This document shows, piece after piece, positions 18,382 to 27,641 of a DNA stretch of 64,000 bases. Under the pieces are notes generated by a model. That model ran no database searches. It worked only from the letters and a program-made list of their open reading frames with translations, and had not been told where the DNA came from. The position numbers and the translations under genes are program-made. Where the stretch lies: the NCBI GenBank assembly GCA_002471015.1, contig DKPB01000023.1, positions 59,341 to 123,340 on the forward strand, written 5' to 3'. Position 1 is the stretch's first letter, and each line of letters begins with the position of its first letter. This DNA is from Stenotrophomonas sp. UBA7346. GTDB lineage: Bacteria; Pseudomonadota; Gammaproteobacteria; Xanthomonadales; Xanthomonadaceae.

Positions 18382-18866
18382 ACATGAGCACTACCTTGCA
18401 GGTCCGGGTTGCCGGGCCGGATGACTTTCCGCAGCTGATCGCGATGGTGCGCGACTTCTATGCGGAAGACAGCATTGCTTACCTGCCGCAGCTGGTGGAG
18501 CCGGGGCTGCAGGCGGTATTGGAAAATCCGCATTTTGGTGCGGTGTTGCTGCTGTCGGCCGAGGACTTCGAGCTGGCCGGCTACGTCACCCTGGGCTGGT
18601 GCTTCAGCGTCGAACAAGGCGGGCGTTTCGTGCTGTTGGACGAACTGTATCTGGCACCGGTGGCGCGCGGCCGCGGCTGGGGCCACCAGGCGCTGGCGCT
18701 CGCCCGTGACTGGGCGGCCGGGCAGGGCGCAGCGGTGATCCGCTTGGAAGTGAATCATCACAACGCCAGGGCAAAGGCCTTGTACCTGGCCGCCGGCTAT
18801 CGCGATGACGAACGCGACATCCTGACCCTGCCGTTGACAGGCACCGCCGGGAGCCTGCATTCGTGA
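18378..18866 (+). CDS. GNAT family N-acetyltransferase
   Basis: A 162-residue acetyltransferase. Beta strands of the GNAT fold and the acetyl-CoA pyrophosphate loop are seen as ARGRGWGHQALALARDWA, after LLDELYLAPVARG, with the later helix NARAKALYLAAGYRDDERDIL typical of the family. The substrate is unknown. The ATG at 18378 overlaps the ligA stop (ATGA), with a second in-frame ATG at 18384. Its own stop overlaps the GTG of epmA. The three genes are therefore translationally coupled, but a shared function is not evident. Confidence 0.85.
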   Translation: MNMSTTLQVRVAGPDDFPQLIAMVRDFYAEDSIAYLPQLVEPGLQAVLENPHFGAVLLLSAEDFELAGYVTLGWCFSVEQGGRFVLLDELYLAPVARGRGWGHQALALARDWAAGQGAAVIRLEVNHHNARAKALYLAAGYRDDERDILTLPLTGTAGSLHS

Positions 18867-19810
18867 TCGAGGCATTGCGGCGTCGGGCGCGCCTGAACGC
18901 GATGATCCGCGACTTCTTCGCCCGTCGCGACGTGCTGGAGGTGGAAACCCCGATCATGTCGGCAGCGGGCAATACCGAACCCAACATCGAGGGTTTCCAC
19001 ACCCGCTTCAGTGGTCATGTCGATGCCGGTTCGCCCGTGCGCTGGTTGCGAACCTCGCCGGAATACCCGCTCAAGCGCCTGCTGGCGGCCGGCGTTGGTG
19101 ACTGCTATGAACTTGGAAGGGTGTTCCGTAATGGCGAAGCCGGCGGCCGCCACAACCCCGAGTTCACCATGCTCGAGTGGTACCGGGTGGGTTGGGATCA
19201 TCATCAGTTGATCCAGGAAACCATCGCGCTGGTACAGCAGGCCTTGCAGTTGGTCGGCCGGTCGCCGGCATCGGTGCGCATCGTCAGTTACAGGCAATTG
19301 TTCATCGATGGCGTGGGGCTGGACCCCTTTGTCGCCAGCGAGGCGCAGTTGCGGGCCGGGTTGGGCGACGTGGGCATCCAGCCGGACGGGCTCACCCGCG
19401 ACGACTGGCTGGATCTGCTGATGAGCCATCGCATCCAGGCACTTTTCGACAACGACGCCATCACCGTGATCCACGATTGGCCCGCCAGCCAGGCGGCGCT
19501 TGCGCGGATCCGCGCGGGCGAGCCGCCCTTGGCCGAGCGCTTCGAGCTCTACCTGGGGCCAGTGGAGCTGGCCAACGGCTACCATGAGCTGAACGATGCC
19601 AACGAGCAGCGGCAACGGTTTGCGCGCGATCTGGACATCCGGGCCGGCCGTGGCGCGGTGTTGCCGCCGTTGGATGAACGCTTTCTTGCTGCATTGCCCG
19701 CGCTGCCGGCCTGCGCAGGCGTGGCGGTGGGCGTGGATCGCCTGTTGATGGCGCTGGCGGGGACGACACGCATCGCCGACGTGCTGGCCTACGATTTCGC
19801 CAACGCCTGA
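18863..19810 (+). CDS. epmA: EF-P beta-lysyltransferase EpmA (GenX/PoxA/YjeA)
   Basis: A 315-residue class II lysyl-tRNA synthetase paralogue that attaches beta-lysine to elongation factor P. It has the catalytic core only, with no N-terminal anticodon-binding OB fold, which separates it from LysS. Motif 2 is seen at YELGRVFRNGEAGGRHNPEF and motif 3 at CAGVAVGVDRLLMALAG; LEVETPIMSAAGNTEPNIEG is typical near the N terminus. The GTG start overlaps the preceding acetyltransferase stop by four bases (GTGA). EpmB and EF-P genes are not in the window. Confidence 0.93.
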   Translation: MIEALRRRARLNAMIRDFFARRDVLEVETPIMSAAGNTEPNIEGFHTRFSGHVDAGSPVRWLRTSPEYPLKRLLAAGVGDCYELGRVFRNGEAGGRHNPEFTMLEWYRVGWDHHQLIQETIALVQQALQLVGRSPASVRIVSYRQLFIDGVGLDPFVASEAQLRAGLGDVGIQPDGLTRDDWLDLLMSHRIQALFDNDAITVIHDWPASQAALARIRAGEPPLAERFELYLGPVELANGYHELNDANEQRQRFARDLDIRAGRGAVLPPLDERFLAALPALPACAGVAVGVDRLLMALAGTTRIADVLAYDFANA

Positions 19811-19925
19811 ATTGATTCCTGTCATGGACGGGCCACGGCCCTGCGGCCATGATGATGCGGTACTCACATGGTCTGGGGCAGGCTGCTTGCAAGCGATATC
19901 CATCAGGGCGGGAGGGATCGAGCGG

Positions 19926-20609
19926 ATGAAGTGGTTCTGCGGCGTGCTGCTGCTGGTCTCGCCATCGCTGTTTGCGGCGGTGAAGGATGCTGCGGCGGCA
20001 CCGGCCACCGGCGTGGTGCGCTGCGAGTCCGAAGACGAACTGCGCGTCAGTTGCCCGATCAACACCGATCGGGGGGTGCAGATGGTGCGCCAGCTGTCGG
20101 TGCGCGACTGCATCCGCGAAAGCAGTTGGGGCTTCGAGCAGGGTAAGGTCTGGGTCAGTGACGGCTGCCGCGCCGAGTTCGCGCCGCGCACGCAGTCAAC
20201 GCGGCTCACCCGGCGCGTGGTCCGTTGCGAATCCAAGGGCCGGGTGGAGGTTTGCCCGGTGGTATTGCGTGGTGCACCTGTGCGCCTGCTGCGCCAGCAA
20301 TCGGTGCTGCCGTGCCGGGAAGGCCGCAGCTGGGGTTATGGCCGCAACGAGATCTGGGTCAGCCGGGGCTGCCAGGGACAGTTTGAAGTCGGTGCCGAGG
20401 ACGGCTCCGGCTTTGTCGATGTGCCACGCCGGATCACCTGTGAGTCCAAGGGCGAATTGCGGCGGGAGTGCGGTGTCAGCGTGACTCACCGGGTCACCTT
20501 GCTGAAGCAGTTGTCCAATGCCCCCTGCAAGGAGGGCGACAGCTGGGGCTGGGACCGGTTCGGGGTATGGGTGGACAAAGGGTGTAGGGCCGAGTTTTCC
20601 GCAGATTGA
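19926..20609 (+). CDS. Secreted protein with three DUF3011 repeats
   Basis: A 227-residue exported protein of unknown function. A signal peptide (MKWFCGVLLLVSPSLFAAV, cut near residue 18-20) precedes three tandem DUF3011 repeats of about 60 residues. Each has the pattern C-E-S, a second Cys about 10 residues on, a (V/R)(R/K)QLS-like strand, a third Cys, S-W-G-(F/Y/W), then (V/I)WV-x3-GC-x3-F. There are four Cys per repeat, twelve in all, so disulfide-bonded lectin-like repeats are plausible in the periplasm. The start at 19926 places the signal sequence correctly; the frame is open further upstream. It lies between epmA and mtnA. Confidence 0.85.
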   Translation: MKWFCGVLLLVSPSLFAAVKDAAAAPATGVVRCESEDELRVSCPINTDRGVQMVRQLSVRDCIRESSWGFEQGKVWVSDGCRAEFAPRTQSTRLTRRVVRCESKGRVEVCPVVLRGAPVRLLRQQSVLPCREGRSWGYGRNEIWVSRGCQGQFEVGAEDGSGFVDVPRRITCESKGELRRECGVSVTHRVTLLKQLSNAPCKEGDSWGWDRFGVWVDKGCRAEFSAD

Positions 20610-20654
20610 GCGGGTGATGCGCGCCATGGCGATGGCGCCGATTACAATGGCGCC

Positions 20655-21716
20655 ATGAACGACACCCACGCCATCGATTACGCCCGTTACGACCATATCC
20701 GCCCGATCCGCTGGACCGGCGAAGCGCTGGAACTGCTGGATCAACGCAAGCTGCCTTTCGTGGTGGAGCATGTGCTGTGCCAGGACAGTGACGCCGTCGC
20801 CGAGGCCATCCATGCGCTGACGGTGCGCGGTGCCCCGGCCATCGGCATTGCCGCTGCCTGGGGTGCGGTATTGGCGGCCCGGCAAGTGCAGGCCGCTGAC
20901 GGTGCTGCCGCGCTGCAGGCTCTGGAGCCGGCGTTGCAGCGCCTGAACGCGTCGCGGCCGACTGCCGTCAACCTGGCCTGGGCATTGGCCCGCATGCGTC
21001 GTGCACTGCAGGGGGCCGGTGCTGACTGGAAGCAGGTGCTGGCATTGGAAGCCCAGGCCATTGCCGATGAGGACCTGGCGGCGAACCGCCATATGGGTGC
21101 CCTGGGTGCCGCCTTGATCACGCCGGGGAGCGGTGTGTTGACCCATTGCAATACCGGTTCGCTGGCCACAGCCGGCTTCGGTACGGCGTTGGGCGTGATC
21201 CGTGCAGGCAAGGCGCAGCAGCGTATCGAGCGCGTGTTCGCCGGTGAGACCCGGCCGTGGCTGCAGGGCGCGCGCCTGACCGTATGGGAGCTGCAGCAGG
21301 ACGGTATCGACGCCACCCTGGTGGCGGATTCGGCGGCCTCGCACCTGATGAAGACCGGCGCGGTGCAGTGGGTGATCGTTGGTGCCGACCGCATCTGTGC
21401 CAATGGCGATACCGCCAACAAGATCGGCACCTACCAGCTGGCCATTGCCGCCCGCCATCATGGGTTGAAGTTCATGGTGGTGGCACCTTCCTCGACGGTG
21501 GACATGGGCACGGCCCACGGCGATGAGATCGAGATCGAGCAGCGCGACCCGGGCGAGCTGTTTGGCGTGGGTGGCGTGCGTACCGTGGCCGAGGGCATCG
21601 CGGCCTGGAATCCGGTGTTCGACGTGACCCCGGGCGAGCTGATCGATGCCATCGTCACCGAGCGCGGTGTGATCCTGAAGCCGGACCGGGCCAACATGGC
21701 AGCGGCTTTCGCCTGA
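20655..21716 (+). CDS. mtnA: Methylthioribose-1-phosphate isomerase
   Basis: A 353-residue methionine-salvage enzyme that isomerises 5-methylthioribose-1-phosphate to methylthioribulose-1-phosphate. It is related to eIF2B subunits. The catalytic Cys is in THCNTGSLATAGFGTALGVI and the catalytic Asp in VIVGADRICANGDTANKIG. VRGAPAIGIAAAWG and PTAVNLAWALARM are also typical. The length is normal. It is followed directly by a long SMAG array and then gyrA; other mtn genes are not in the window. Confidence 0.95.
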   Translation: MNDTHAIDYARYDHIRPIRWTGEALELLDQRKLPFVVEHVLCQDSDAVAEAIHALTVRGAPAIGIAAAWGAVLAARQVQAADGAAALQALEPALQRLNASRPTAVNLAWALARMRRALQGAGADWKQVLALEAQAIADEDLAANRHMGALGAALITPGSGVLTHCNTGSLATAGFGTALGVIRAGKAQQRIERVFAGETRPWLQGARLTVWELQQDGIDATLVADSAASHLMKTGAVQWVIVGADRICANGDTANKIGTYQLAIAARHHGLKFMVVAPSSTVDMGTAHGDEIEIEQRDPGELFGVGGVRTVAEGIAAWNPVFDVTPGELIDAIVTERGVILKPDRANMAAAFA

Positions 21717-22305
21717 GGTAGTGCCGAGCCATGCTCGGCAGGGACTTCCCCAACGAACCTCAACCCACCAGGTGCAGTGCCGAGCCATGCTCGGCAGGGG
21801 CTTCCCCAACGAACCTCAACCCACCAGGTGCAGTGCCGAGCCATGCTCGGCAAGGGGCTTCCCCAACGAACCTCGACCCACCATGTGTAGTGCCGAGCCA
21901 TGCTCGGCAGGGGCTTCCCCAACGAACCTCGACCCACCATGTGTAGTGCCGAGCCATGTTCGGCAGCGGCTTCCCCAACGAACCTCAACCCACCAGGTGC
22001 AGTGCCGAGCCATGCTCGGCAGGGGCTTCCACAACGAATCTCAACCCACCAGGTGTAGTGCCGAGCCATGCTCGGCAGGGGCTTCCCCAACGAATCTCAA
22101 CCCACCATGTGTAGTGCCGAGCCATGTTCGGCAGGGGCTTCCCCAACGAACCTCAACCCACCAGGTGTAGTGCCGAGCCATGCTCGGCAGGGGCTTCCCC
22201 AACGAATCTCAACCCACCAGGTGTAGTGCCGAGTCATGTTCGGCAGGGGCTTCCCCAACGAACCTCAACCACCAGGTGTAGTGCCGAGCCATGCTCGGCA
22301 AGGGG
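21717..22305. repeat. Tandem array of 11 SMAG palindromes, 56-bp period
   Basis: Eleven GTAGTGCCGAGCCATGCTCGGC units stand head to tail in plus orientation. The palindrome cores begin at 21723, 21779, 21835, 21892, 21948, 22004, 22060, 22116, 22172, 22228 and 22283, mostly exactly 56 bp apart. The linkers are almost identical (AGGGGCTTCCCCAACGAAYC, then TCRACCCACCA). Units 5, 8 and 10 carry C-to-T changes in the hairpin arms that become G-U pairs in plus-strand RNA. The array starts one base after the mtnA stop and fills most of the gap to gyrA. The rest of the gap (22306-22607) shows no gene; it must hold the gyrA promoter, which is not clear by eye. Confidence 0.95.
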
Positions 22306-22607
22306 CCCGCTTGGCGCCCCCAAGCCCAGCCATCTCCCGATTCCCCAGCCGTCCCACGCGCAAATCCGGCGCCGATTCGATGCCGTAGCCGGGTCCGGCA
22401 GTCCAGTCTGCACGGGATTGCCCCAGTAGCTTGTGGCAGCACCTGCAGACTGCCCCTAAGTTCCTGATTTGTTCCGGTAAAAGCCCCTCAACTGGCGGCG
22501 AAAAAGCGCCTTTTGTGATAGACTCCGTAGGTTGATCCCAGAGCCCGGCAATCGGCCCGTCAAGGGAGTGCCACCGGGCAGGATCGCTACCTGACAACGG
22601 AACCCGA

Positions 22608-25307
22608 ATGGCAGAAACCGCCAAGGAAATCATCCAGGTAAAACTGGAAGACGAGATGCGCAAGAGCTACCTCGATTACGCGATGAGCGTGATCGTGGGC
22701 CGCGCACTCCCCGATGCACGCGATGGCCTGAAGCCGGTCCATCGCCGTGTCCTGTTCGCCATGAACGAACTCGGTGCGCACAGCAACAAGCCGTACTACA
22801 AGTCGGCGCGTATCGTCGGTGACGTGATCGGTAAATACCACCCGCACGGCGACGCGTCGGTCTACGACACGCTGGTGCGCATGGCGCAGCCGTTCTCGCT
22901 GCGTTACATGATGGTGGACGGCCAGGGTAACTTCGGTTCGGTCGACGGCGACTCGGCGGCAGCCATGCGTTACACCGAGGCGCGCATGTCGCGCCTGACG
23001 CATGAGCTGATGGCTGATATCGACAAGGAAACCGTCGATTTCCAGCCCAACTACGACGAAAAAGAGCTGGAGCCGACGGTCATGCCGACCCGGTTCCCGA
23101 ACCTTCTGGTCAACGGTTCGGCCGGTATCGCGGTGGGCATGGCCACCAACATCCCGCCGCATAACCTCACCGAGTGCATCAATGCCTGCATCGCGCTGAT
23201 CGACGAGCCGTCGATCGACGTGGATGGGCTGATGGAATACATCCCGGGCCCGGATTTCCCCACCGCCGGCATCATCAATGGCACCGCCGGCATCATTGCC
23301 GGTTACCGCACTGGCCGTGGCCGCGTGCGCATCCGTGCCAAGGCCGATATCGAAGTGGCCGACAACGGCCGCGAGTCGATCATCGTCACCGAGATTCCGT
23401 ATCAGGTGAACAAGGCACGGCTGATCGAGAAGATCGCCGAGCTGGTCAAGGAAAAGAAGCTCGAAGGCATCAGCGAGCTGCGCGATGAGTCCGACAAGGA
23501 CGGCATGCGCATCTACATCGAGGTCAAGCGCGGCGAATCGGCCGAGGTTGTGCTCAACAACCTGTACCAGCAGACCCAGATGGAGTCGGTGTTCGGCATC
23601 AACATGGTAGCGCTGGTTGATGGCCGACCGAAGTTGATGAACCTCAAGGAGATGCTGGAGGCATTCATCCGCCACCGCCGCGAGGTTGTCACCCGCCGCA
23701 CCATCTTTGAACTGCGCAAGGCGCGTGCGCGTGCGCACGTGCTGGAAGGCCTGACCGTTGCCTTGGCCAACATCGATGAAATGATCGAGTTGATCAAGAC
23801 CTCGGCCAACCCGGCCGAAGCCAAGGAGCGCATGCTCTCCAAGGTGTGGACGCCGGGCCTTGTCGGAGCGCTGCTGGGCGCCGCTGGCGCCGAGGCCTCG
23901 CGTCCGGAAGACCTGCCCAAGGGCATCGGCCTGGTCAACGGCAACTACCAGCTGAGCGACGTCCAGGCCACGCAGATCCTGGAAATGCGCCTGCACCGCC
24001 TGACCGGGCTGGAGCAGGACAAGCTGACCGAGGAATACCGTCAGTTGCTGGAGGTCATCGCCGGCCTGATCCGCATCCTGGAAAACCCGGATGTGCTGCT
24101 GCAAGTGATCCGCGAAGAGCTGGAAAGCATCCGTGCCGAGTTCGGCGACGCCCGTCGCACCGAAATCCGTCACAGCGAAGAAGACCTGGACATCCTGGAC
24201 CTGATCGCGCCGGAAGACGTGGTGGTAACCCTGTCGCGTGCCGGTTACGTCAAGCGCCAACCGGTGAGTGCCTACCGCGCACAGCGTCGCGGTGGCCGTG
24301 GCCGCAGTGCCGCTGCGACCAAGGACGAGGATTCGATCGAGCAGCTGTGGTTGGTCAATACGCACGACACCCTGTTGACCTTCACCAGCTCGGGCAAGGT
24401 GTTCTGGCTGCCCGTGCACCAGTTGCCGGAAGCCGGTTCCAATGCCCGTGGCCGCCCGATCATCAACTGGATAGCGCTGGAGAACGGCGAGCGCGTGCAG
24501 GCCGTGTTGCCGGTGCGCGAGTACGATGAAAACCATTTCGTGTTCTTCGCCACCCGCAACGGCACGGTCAAGAAGACCCCGCTGAGCGAGTTTGCGTTCC
24601 GTCTGGCACGCGGCAAGATCGCGATCAACCTCGACGAAGGTGACGCACTGGTTGGCGTTGGCTTGACCGACGGCGAACGCGACATCCTGCTGTTTGCGTC
24701 CAATGGCAAGACCGTGCGCTTTGGTGAGGACAAGGTCCGCTCGATGGGCCGTACCGCTACCGGCGTGCGCGGCATCAAGATGGCCAAGGGCGAGGAAGTG
24801 GTAAGCCTGATCGTCGCCGAAAGTGCGGGTGGCGTTGAGGACGAGAACGAGGATGAGAGCGGCGTCGAGGACGTGGCGGTGGACGGCGGCGAGATTGTCG
24901 AGACTGCCGACGATGCCGGCGTGCAGTACATCCTCACCGCGACCGAAAACGGCTACGGCAAGCGCACCCCGCTGGCGGATTACCCGCGCAAGGGCCGGGG
25001 CACCCAGGGTGTGATCGGCATCCAGACCAGCGAGCGCAACGGCAAGCTGGTCAGTGCGGTGCTGCTGGGCACCGGCGACGAAGTGTTGTTGATTTCCGAC
25101 GGTGGCACCCTGGTGCGTACCCGTGGTTCGGAGATCTCGCGCGTAGGCCGCAATACCCAGGGCGTGACCCTGATCCGTCTGTCCAAGGGCGAGAAGCTGC
25201 AGGCGGTCGAACGCCTGGATGCCTCGCTGGAGGCTGAGGACGACGCGGCAGACGAGGATGTTGCAGTGAGCGGTGATGAAGCACCGGCGGCGACGCCGGA
25301 AGCCTGA
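22608..25307 (+). CDS. gyrA: DNA gyrase subunit A
   Basis: An 899-residue type IIA topoisomerase subunit that breaks and rejoins DNA. The active tyrosine is Y122 in AAMRYTEARMSR. The quinolone-determining region reads GKYHPHGDASVYDTLVR; position 83 is Ala and 87 is Asp in E. coli numbering. The C-terminal wrapping domain has the GyrA box as QRRGGRGRS (about residue 560), and an acidic insert (about 745-770, EDENEDESGVEDVAVDGGE) lies between blades. The tail is acidic and ends EAPAATPEA. A strong terminator follows. Confidence 0.98.
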   Translation: MAETAKEIIQVKLEDEMRKSYLDYAMSVIVGRALPDARDGLKPVHRRVLFAMNELGAHSNKPYYKSARIVGDVIGKYHPHGDASVYDTLVRMAQPFSLRYMMVDGQGNFGSVDGDSAAAMRYTEARMSRLTHELMADIDKETVDFQPNYDEKELEPTVMPTRFPNLLVNGSAGIAVGMATNIPPHNLTECINACIALIDEPSIDVDGLMEYIPGPDFPTAGIINGTAGIIAGYRTGRGRVRIRAKADIEVADNGRESIIVTEIPYQVNKARLIEKIAELVKEKKLEGISELRDESDKDGMRIYIEVKRGESAEVVLNNLYQQTQMESVFGINMVALVDGRPKLMNLKEMLEAFIRHRREVVTRRTIFELRKARARAHVLEGLTVALANIDEMIELIKTSANPAEAKERMLSKVWTPGLVGALLGAAGAEASRPEDLPKGIGLVNGNYQLSDVQATQILEMRLHRLTGLEQDKLTEEYRQLLEVIAGLIRILENPDVLLQVIREELESIRAEFGDARRTEIRHSEEDLDILDLIAPEDVVVTLSRAGYVKRQPVSAYRAQRRGGRGRSAAATKDEDSIEQLWLVNTHDTLLTFTSSGKVFWLPVHQLPEAGSNARGRPIINWIALENGERVQAVLPVREYDENHFVFFATRNGTVKKTPLSEFAFRLARGKIAINLDEGDALVGVGLTDGERDILLFASNGKTVRFGEDKVRSMGRTATGVRGIKMAKGEEVVSLIVAESAGGVEDENEDESGVEDVAVDGGEIVETADDAGVQYILTATENGYGKRTPLADYPRKGRGTQGVIGIQTSERNGKLVSAVLLGTGDEVLLISDGGTLVRTRGSEISRVGRNTQGVTLIRLSKGEKLQAVERLDASLEAEDDAADEDVAVSGDEAPAATPEA

Positions 25308-25327
25308 TCGTTGTGAGTTGCAGGAAG

Positions 25328-25355
25328 AACGCCGGCGCAAGCCGGCGTTTTTTTT
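25328..25355 (+). terminator. Rho-independent terminator of gyrA
   Basis: AACGCCGGC-GCAA-GCCGGCGTT stem-loop followed by a run of T, 20 bp after the gyrA stop. The remaining gap to 25575 holds CTCTCCCG-type repeat DNA (25409-25450) and a small hairpin CTGCGAC-TAAT-GTCGCAG (25493-25510). Confidence 0.92.
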
Positions 25356-25575
25356 GGGGTTACGGAAACTGCGGGCATGTCCTCGTTGGGCTGCGAGCGG
25401 AGCGTGTTTCAGCCCCTCTCCCGCCAGCGGTAGAGGGATTGGGGTGAGGGCCGCCTCGGATGGGGCGAAAGCGCGCAATCCAGGACCAATCCCTGCGACT
25501 AATGTCGCAGCGACAACAGCCCGGCCTCTGGCCGACCCTGTACCTGCAACATCCTTGGAGAGGGAGAGGCTTCAG

Positions 25576-27195
25576 ATGTACCAGGACCTAGGCCGCAACC
25601 AGGCCAACTACACCGCACTGTCACCGATCAGCTTCCTGCGCAAGGCCGCCACCGTGCACCCGCAGCGCCTGGCGGTGATCCACGGCGAGCGGCGCCTGGA
25701 CTGGGCCCAGGTCTATCAGCGCTGCTGCCGGTTGGCTTCGGCCCTGCAGGCGATGGGCGTCACCGCCGGCGATACCGTGGCCGCGCTGTTGCCCAACACG
25801 CCGGCCATGATCGAGCTGCACTACGGGCCGGCGATGCTTGGCGCCGTGCTCAATACCCTGAATACCCGGCTGGATGCGGAGACCCTGGCGTTCATGCTGG
25901 ACCACGGCGAAGCCAAGGTGGTGTTCACCGACCGCGAGTTCGCGCCGGTGATGCAGCGCGCCCTGGCGCTGTGCAAGCAGTCGCCGCGGGTGGTCGACGT
26001 GGATGATGCCGAGGTTGAGGAGGGTGAGTGGCTGGGCGAGATCGAGTACGAGGCGCTGTTGGCCGCGGCCGACCCGGCGTTTGCGTTCGAGCTGCCGGCT
26101 GACGAGTGGAGTGCGATCGCGCTGAACTACACCTCCGGCACCACCGGCGATCCCAAGGGTGTGGTCTACCACCACCGTGGTGCCTATCTGAATGCAGTTG
26201 CCAACATCATCGATTGGGGCATGCCACAGCACCCGGTTTATCTGTGGACGCTGCCGATGTTCCATTGCAACGGCTGGTGCTTCCCGTGGACGATGGCGGC
26301 CGTGGCCGGCACCCAGGTCTGCCTGCGCCGTTTCGACCGGCGGCGGGTACTGGACCTGATGCGCACACATGGCGTCACCCACTATTGCGGTGCGCCGGTG
26401 GTGCATGCGGCACTGGCAGCAGCGCCGGAAGAGAGCAAGCACGGCCTGGCCGGGATCAAGGGGCAGGTGGCGGGTGCTGCGCCGCCGGCGGCGGTGCTCG
26501 AAGCGATGGAACGGATGGGTGTGGAGATCACCCACGTCTATGGCCTGACCGAAGTCTATGGGCCAGCATCGATCTGCCAGCCGCAGCCGGACTGGGCTGG
26601 CCTGCCCGTCGCCGCGCGTGCCGAGCTCAACAGCCGCCAGGGCGTGGCCTGCCTGTTGCAGGAAGACATGCAGGTACTGCATCCGCAGACCTTGCAGCCG
26701 GTGCCGTGGGATGGTGAGACCGTGGGCGAGATCATGTTCCGCGGCAACATCACCATGAAGGGTTACCTGAAAAATCCCAGCGCCACCGCCGAAGCGTTCT
26801 CCGGCGGCTGGTTCCACACCGGTGACCTGGCCGTGGTGTATGCCGACGGTAACGTGAAGATCCGCGATCGTTCCAAGGACGTGATCATTTCCGGTGGCGA
26901 GAATATTTCCTCGTTGGAGGTGGAGGACGTGTTGTGCCGGCATCCGGCGGTGCTGGCGGCAGCAGTGGTGGCCAAGCCGGACCCGAAGTGGGGCGAAACG
27001 CCATGCGCCTTCATCGAGTTGAGAGAAGAGGTGGAACTGGCCAGTGAAGAGGCACTGGCGCATTGCCGGCAGAACCTGGCCGGTTTCAAGGTGCCGCGCA
27101 GTTTCGTGTTCGGCCCCTTGCCGCGCACGGCAACCGGCAAGGTGCAGAAATTCACGTTGCGTGACAGGGCCAGGGAGCTGCTTGAAGCCGAATGA
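25576..27195 (+). CDS. Acyl-CoA synthetase (AMP-forming)
   Basis: A 539-residue adenylate-forming ligase that activates a carboxylic acid to its CoA thioester. The P-loop YTSGTTGDPKGVVYHH, the A5 motif YGLTEVYGP, the hinge FHTGDLAVVYADGNVKIRDR, SKDVIISGGENISSLEVED and the catalytic-lysine motif TATGKVQKF are all present. The N terminus (MYQDLGRNQANYTALSPISF) and length fit the medium-chain AlkK-like or methylmercaptopropionate-CoA ligase group rather than acetyl-CoA synthetase. The exact acid cannot be read. The start at 25576 follows a GGAGAGGGAGAGG ribosome site; the frame is open upstream but without similarity. It stands alone. Confidence 0.9.
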   Translation: MYQDLGRNQANYTALSPISFLRKAATVHPQRLAVIHGERRLDWAQVYQRCCRLASALQAMGVTAGDTVAALLPNTPAMIELHYGPAMLGAVLNTLNTRLDAETLAFMLDHGEAKVVFTDREFAPVMQRALALCKQSPRVVDVDDAEVEEGEWLGEIEYEALLAAADPAFAFELPADEWSAIALNYTSGTTGDPKGVVYHHRGAYLNAVANIIDWGMPQHPVYLWTLPMFHCNGWCFPWTMAAVAGTQVCLRRFDRRRVLDLMRTHGVTHYCGAPVVHAALAAAPEESKHGLAGIKGQVAGAAPPAAVLEAMERMGVEITHVYGLTEVYGPASICQPQPDWAGLPVAARAELNSRQGVACLLQEDMQVLHPQTLQPVPWDGETVGEIMFRGNITMKGYLKNPSATAEAFSGGWFHTGDLAVVYADGNVKIRDRSKDVIISGGENISSLEVEDVLCRHPAVLAAAVVAKPDPKWGETPCAFIELREEVELASEEALAHCRQNLAGFKVPRSFVFGPLPRTATGKVQKFTLRDRARELLEAE

Positions 27196-27196
27196 A

Positions 27197-27224
27197 CAAT
27201 GGCCCGCATTGCAGCGGGCCATTG
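27197..27224. terminator. Bidirectional hairpin between convergent genes
   Basis: CAATGGCCCGC-ATTGCA-GCGGGCCATTG is a perfect 11-bp inverted repeat just after the acyl-CoA synthetase stop, facing the convergent DUF3037 gene. The T tract is weak on both sides. Confidence 0.7.
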
Positions 27225-27248
27225 CGTTTGAATGCAGCTGCGCCGCAA

Positions 27249-27641
27249 TCAGCGTGGCGTGCGCACCATGCGTTCAACCAGGTGCTCAACGATGCCTTCC
27301 GGGTGGGCGGTGCGGCCGACGTGGGTCACCGAGGTCTGCACCACCGAGCTGCGCTTGGCGGTGAGAAAGTGGAAGCGTGCCCTTGGCGGCAATTGTGCGA
27401 TGGGGCCTGCGCTGGCCTCGCCACGGCAAATCGCCTCGATCGCATCCAGCCATGGCTGCAGGGCCTGCTGGTCCAGTTGCGGGGCAAAGGCTTGCAGCCT
27501 GCCGCTGTCGATCTCGATGGCGGCTTCCAGGTGGCGTGCGCCGGGGCAGGAGACGATCACCCCGACGTTGATGAATTCCTCGCGCTCAACCCGCGGTACC
27601 ACGCGGATCACCGCGTAATCATAGGTGTGCAGCGTGGGCAC
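27249..27641 (-). CDS. DUF3037 protein
   Basis: A 130-residue protein of the DUF3037 family. The conserved start HTYDYAVIRVVPRVEREEFINVGVIV is clear. It is mostly soluble, with a basic C-terminal half (LPPRARFHFLTAKRSSVVQTS). The GTG start at 27641 is chosen because a strong AGGAGG lies seven bases upstream; it overlaps the end of the HipA-like kinase gene by 23 bp, so coupled expression is expected. DUF3037 has no known biochemical function. Its repeated adjacency to a HipA-like kinase, which I recall as common but could not check here, suggests it is a partner or substrate of that kinase. Confidence 0.85.
   Translation of the reverse strand: MPTLHTYDYAVIRVVPRVEREEFINVGVIVSCPGARHLEAAIEIDSGRLQAFAPQLDQQALQPWLDAIEAICRGEASAGPIAQLPPRARFHFLTAKRSSVVQTSVTHVGRTAHPEGIVEHLVERMVRTPR

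Noticed and set aside
21717..22305. CRISPR-like array
   Set aside because: The regular 56-bp period looks array-like, but the linkers are nearly identical rather than unique spacers, there are no cas genes, and the palindrome matches SMAG repeats.
22306..22607. gyrA promoter
   Set aside because: Several weak -10-like sequences (for example GATAGA near 22517) are present, but none has a convincing -35 at correct spacing, so none was listed.
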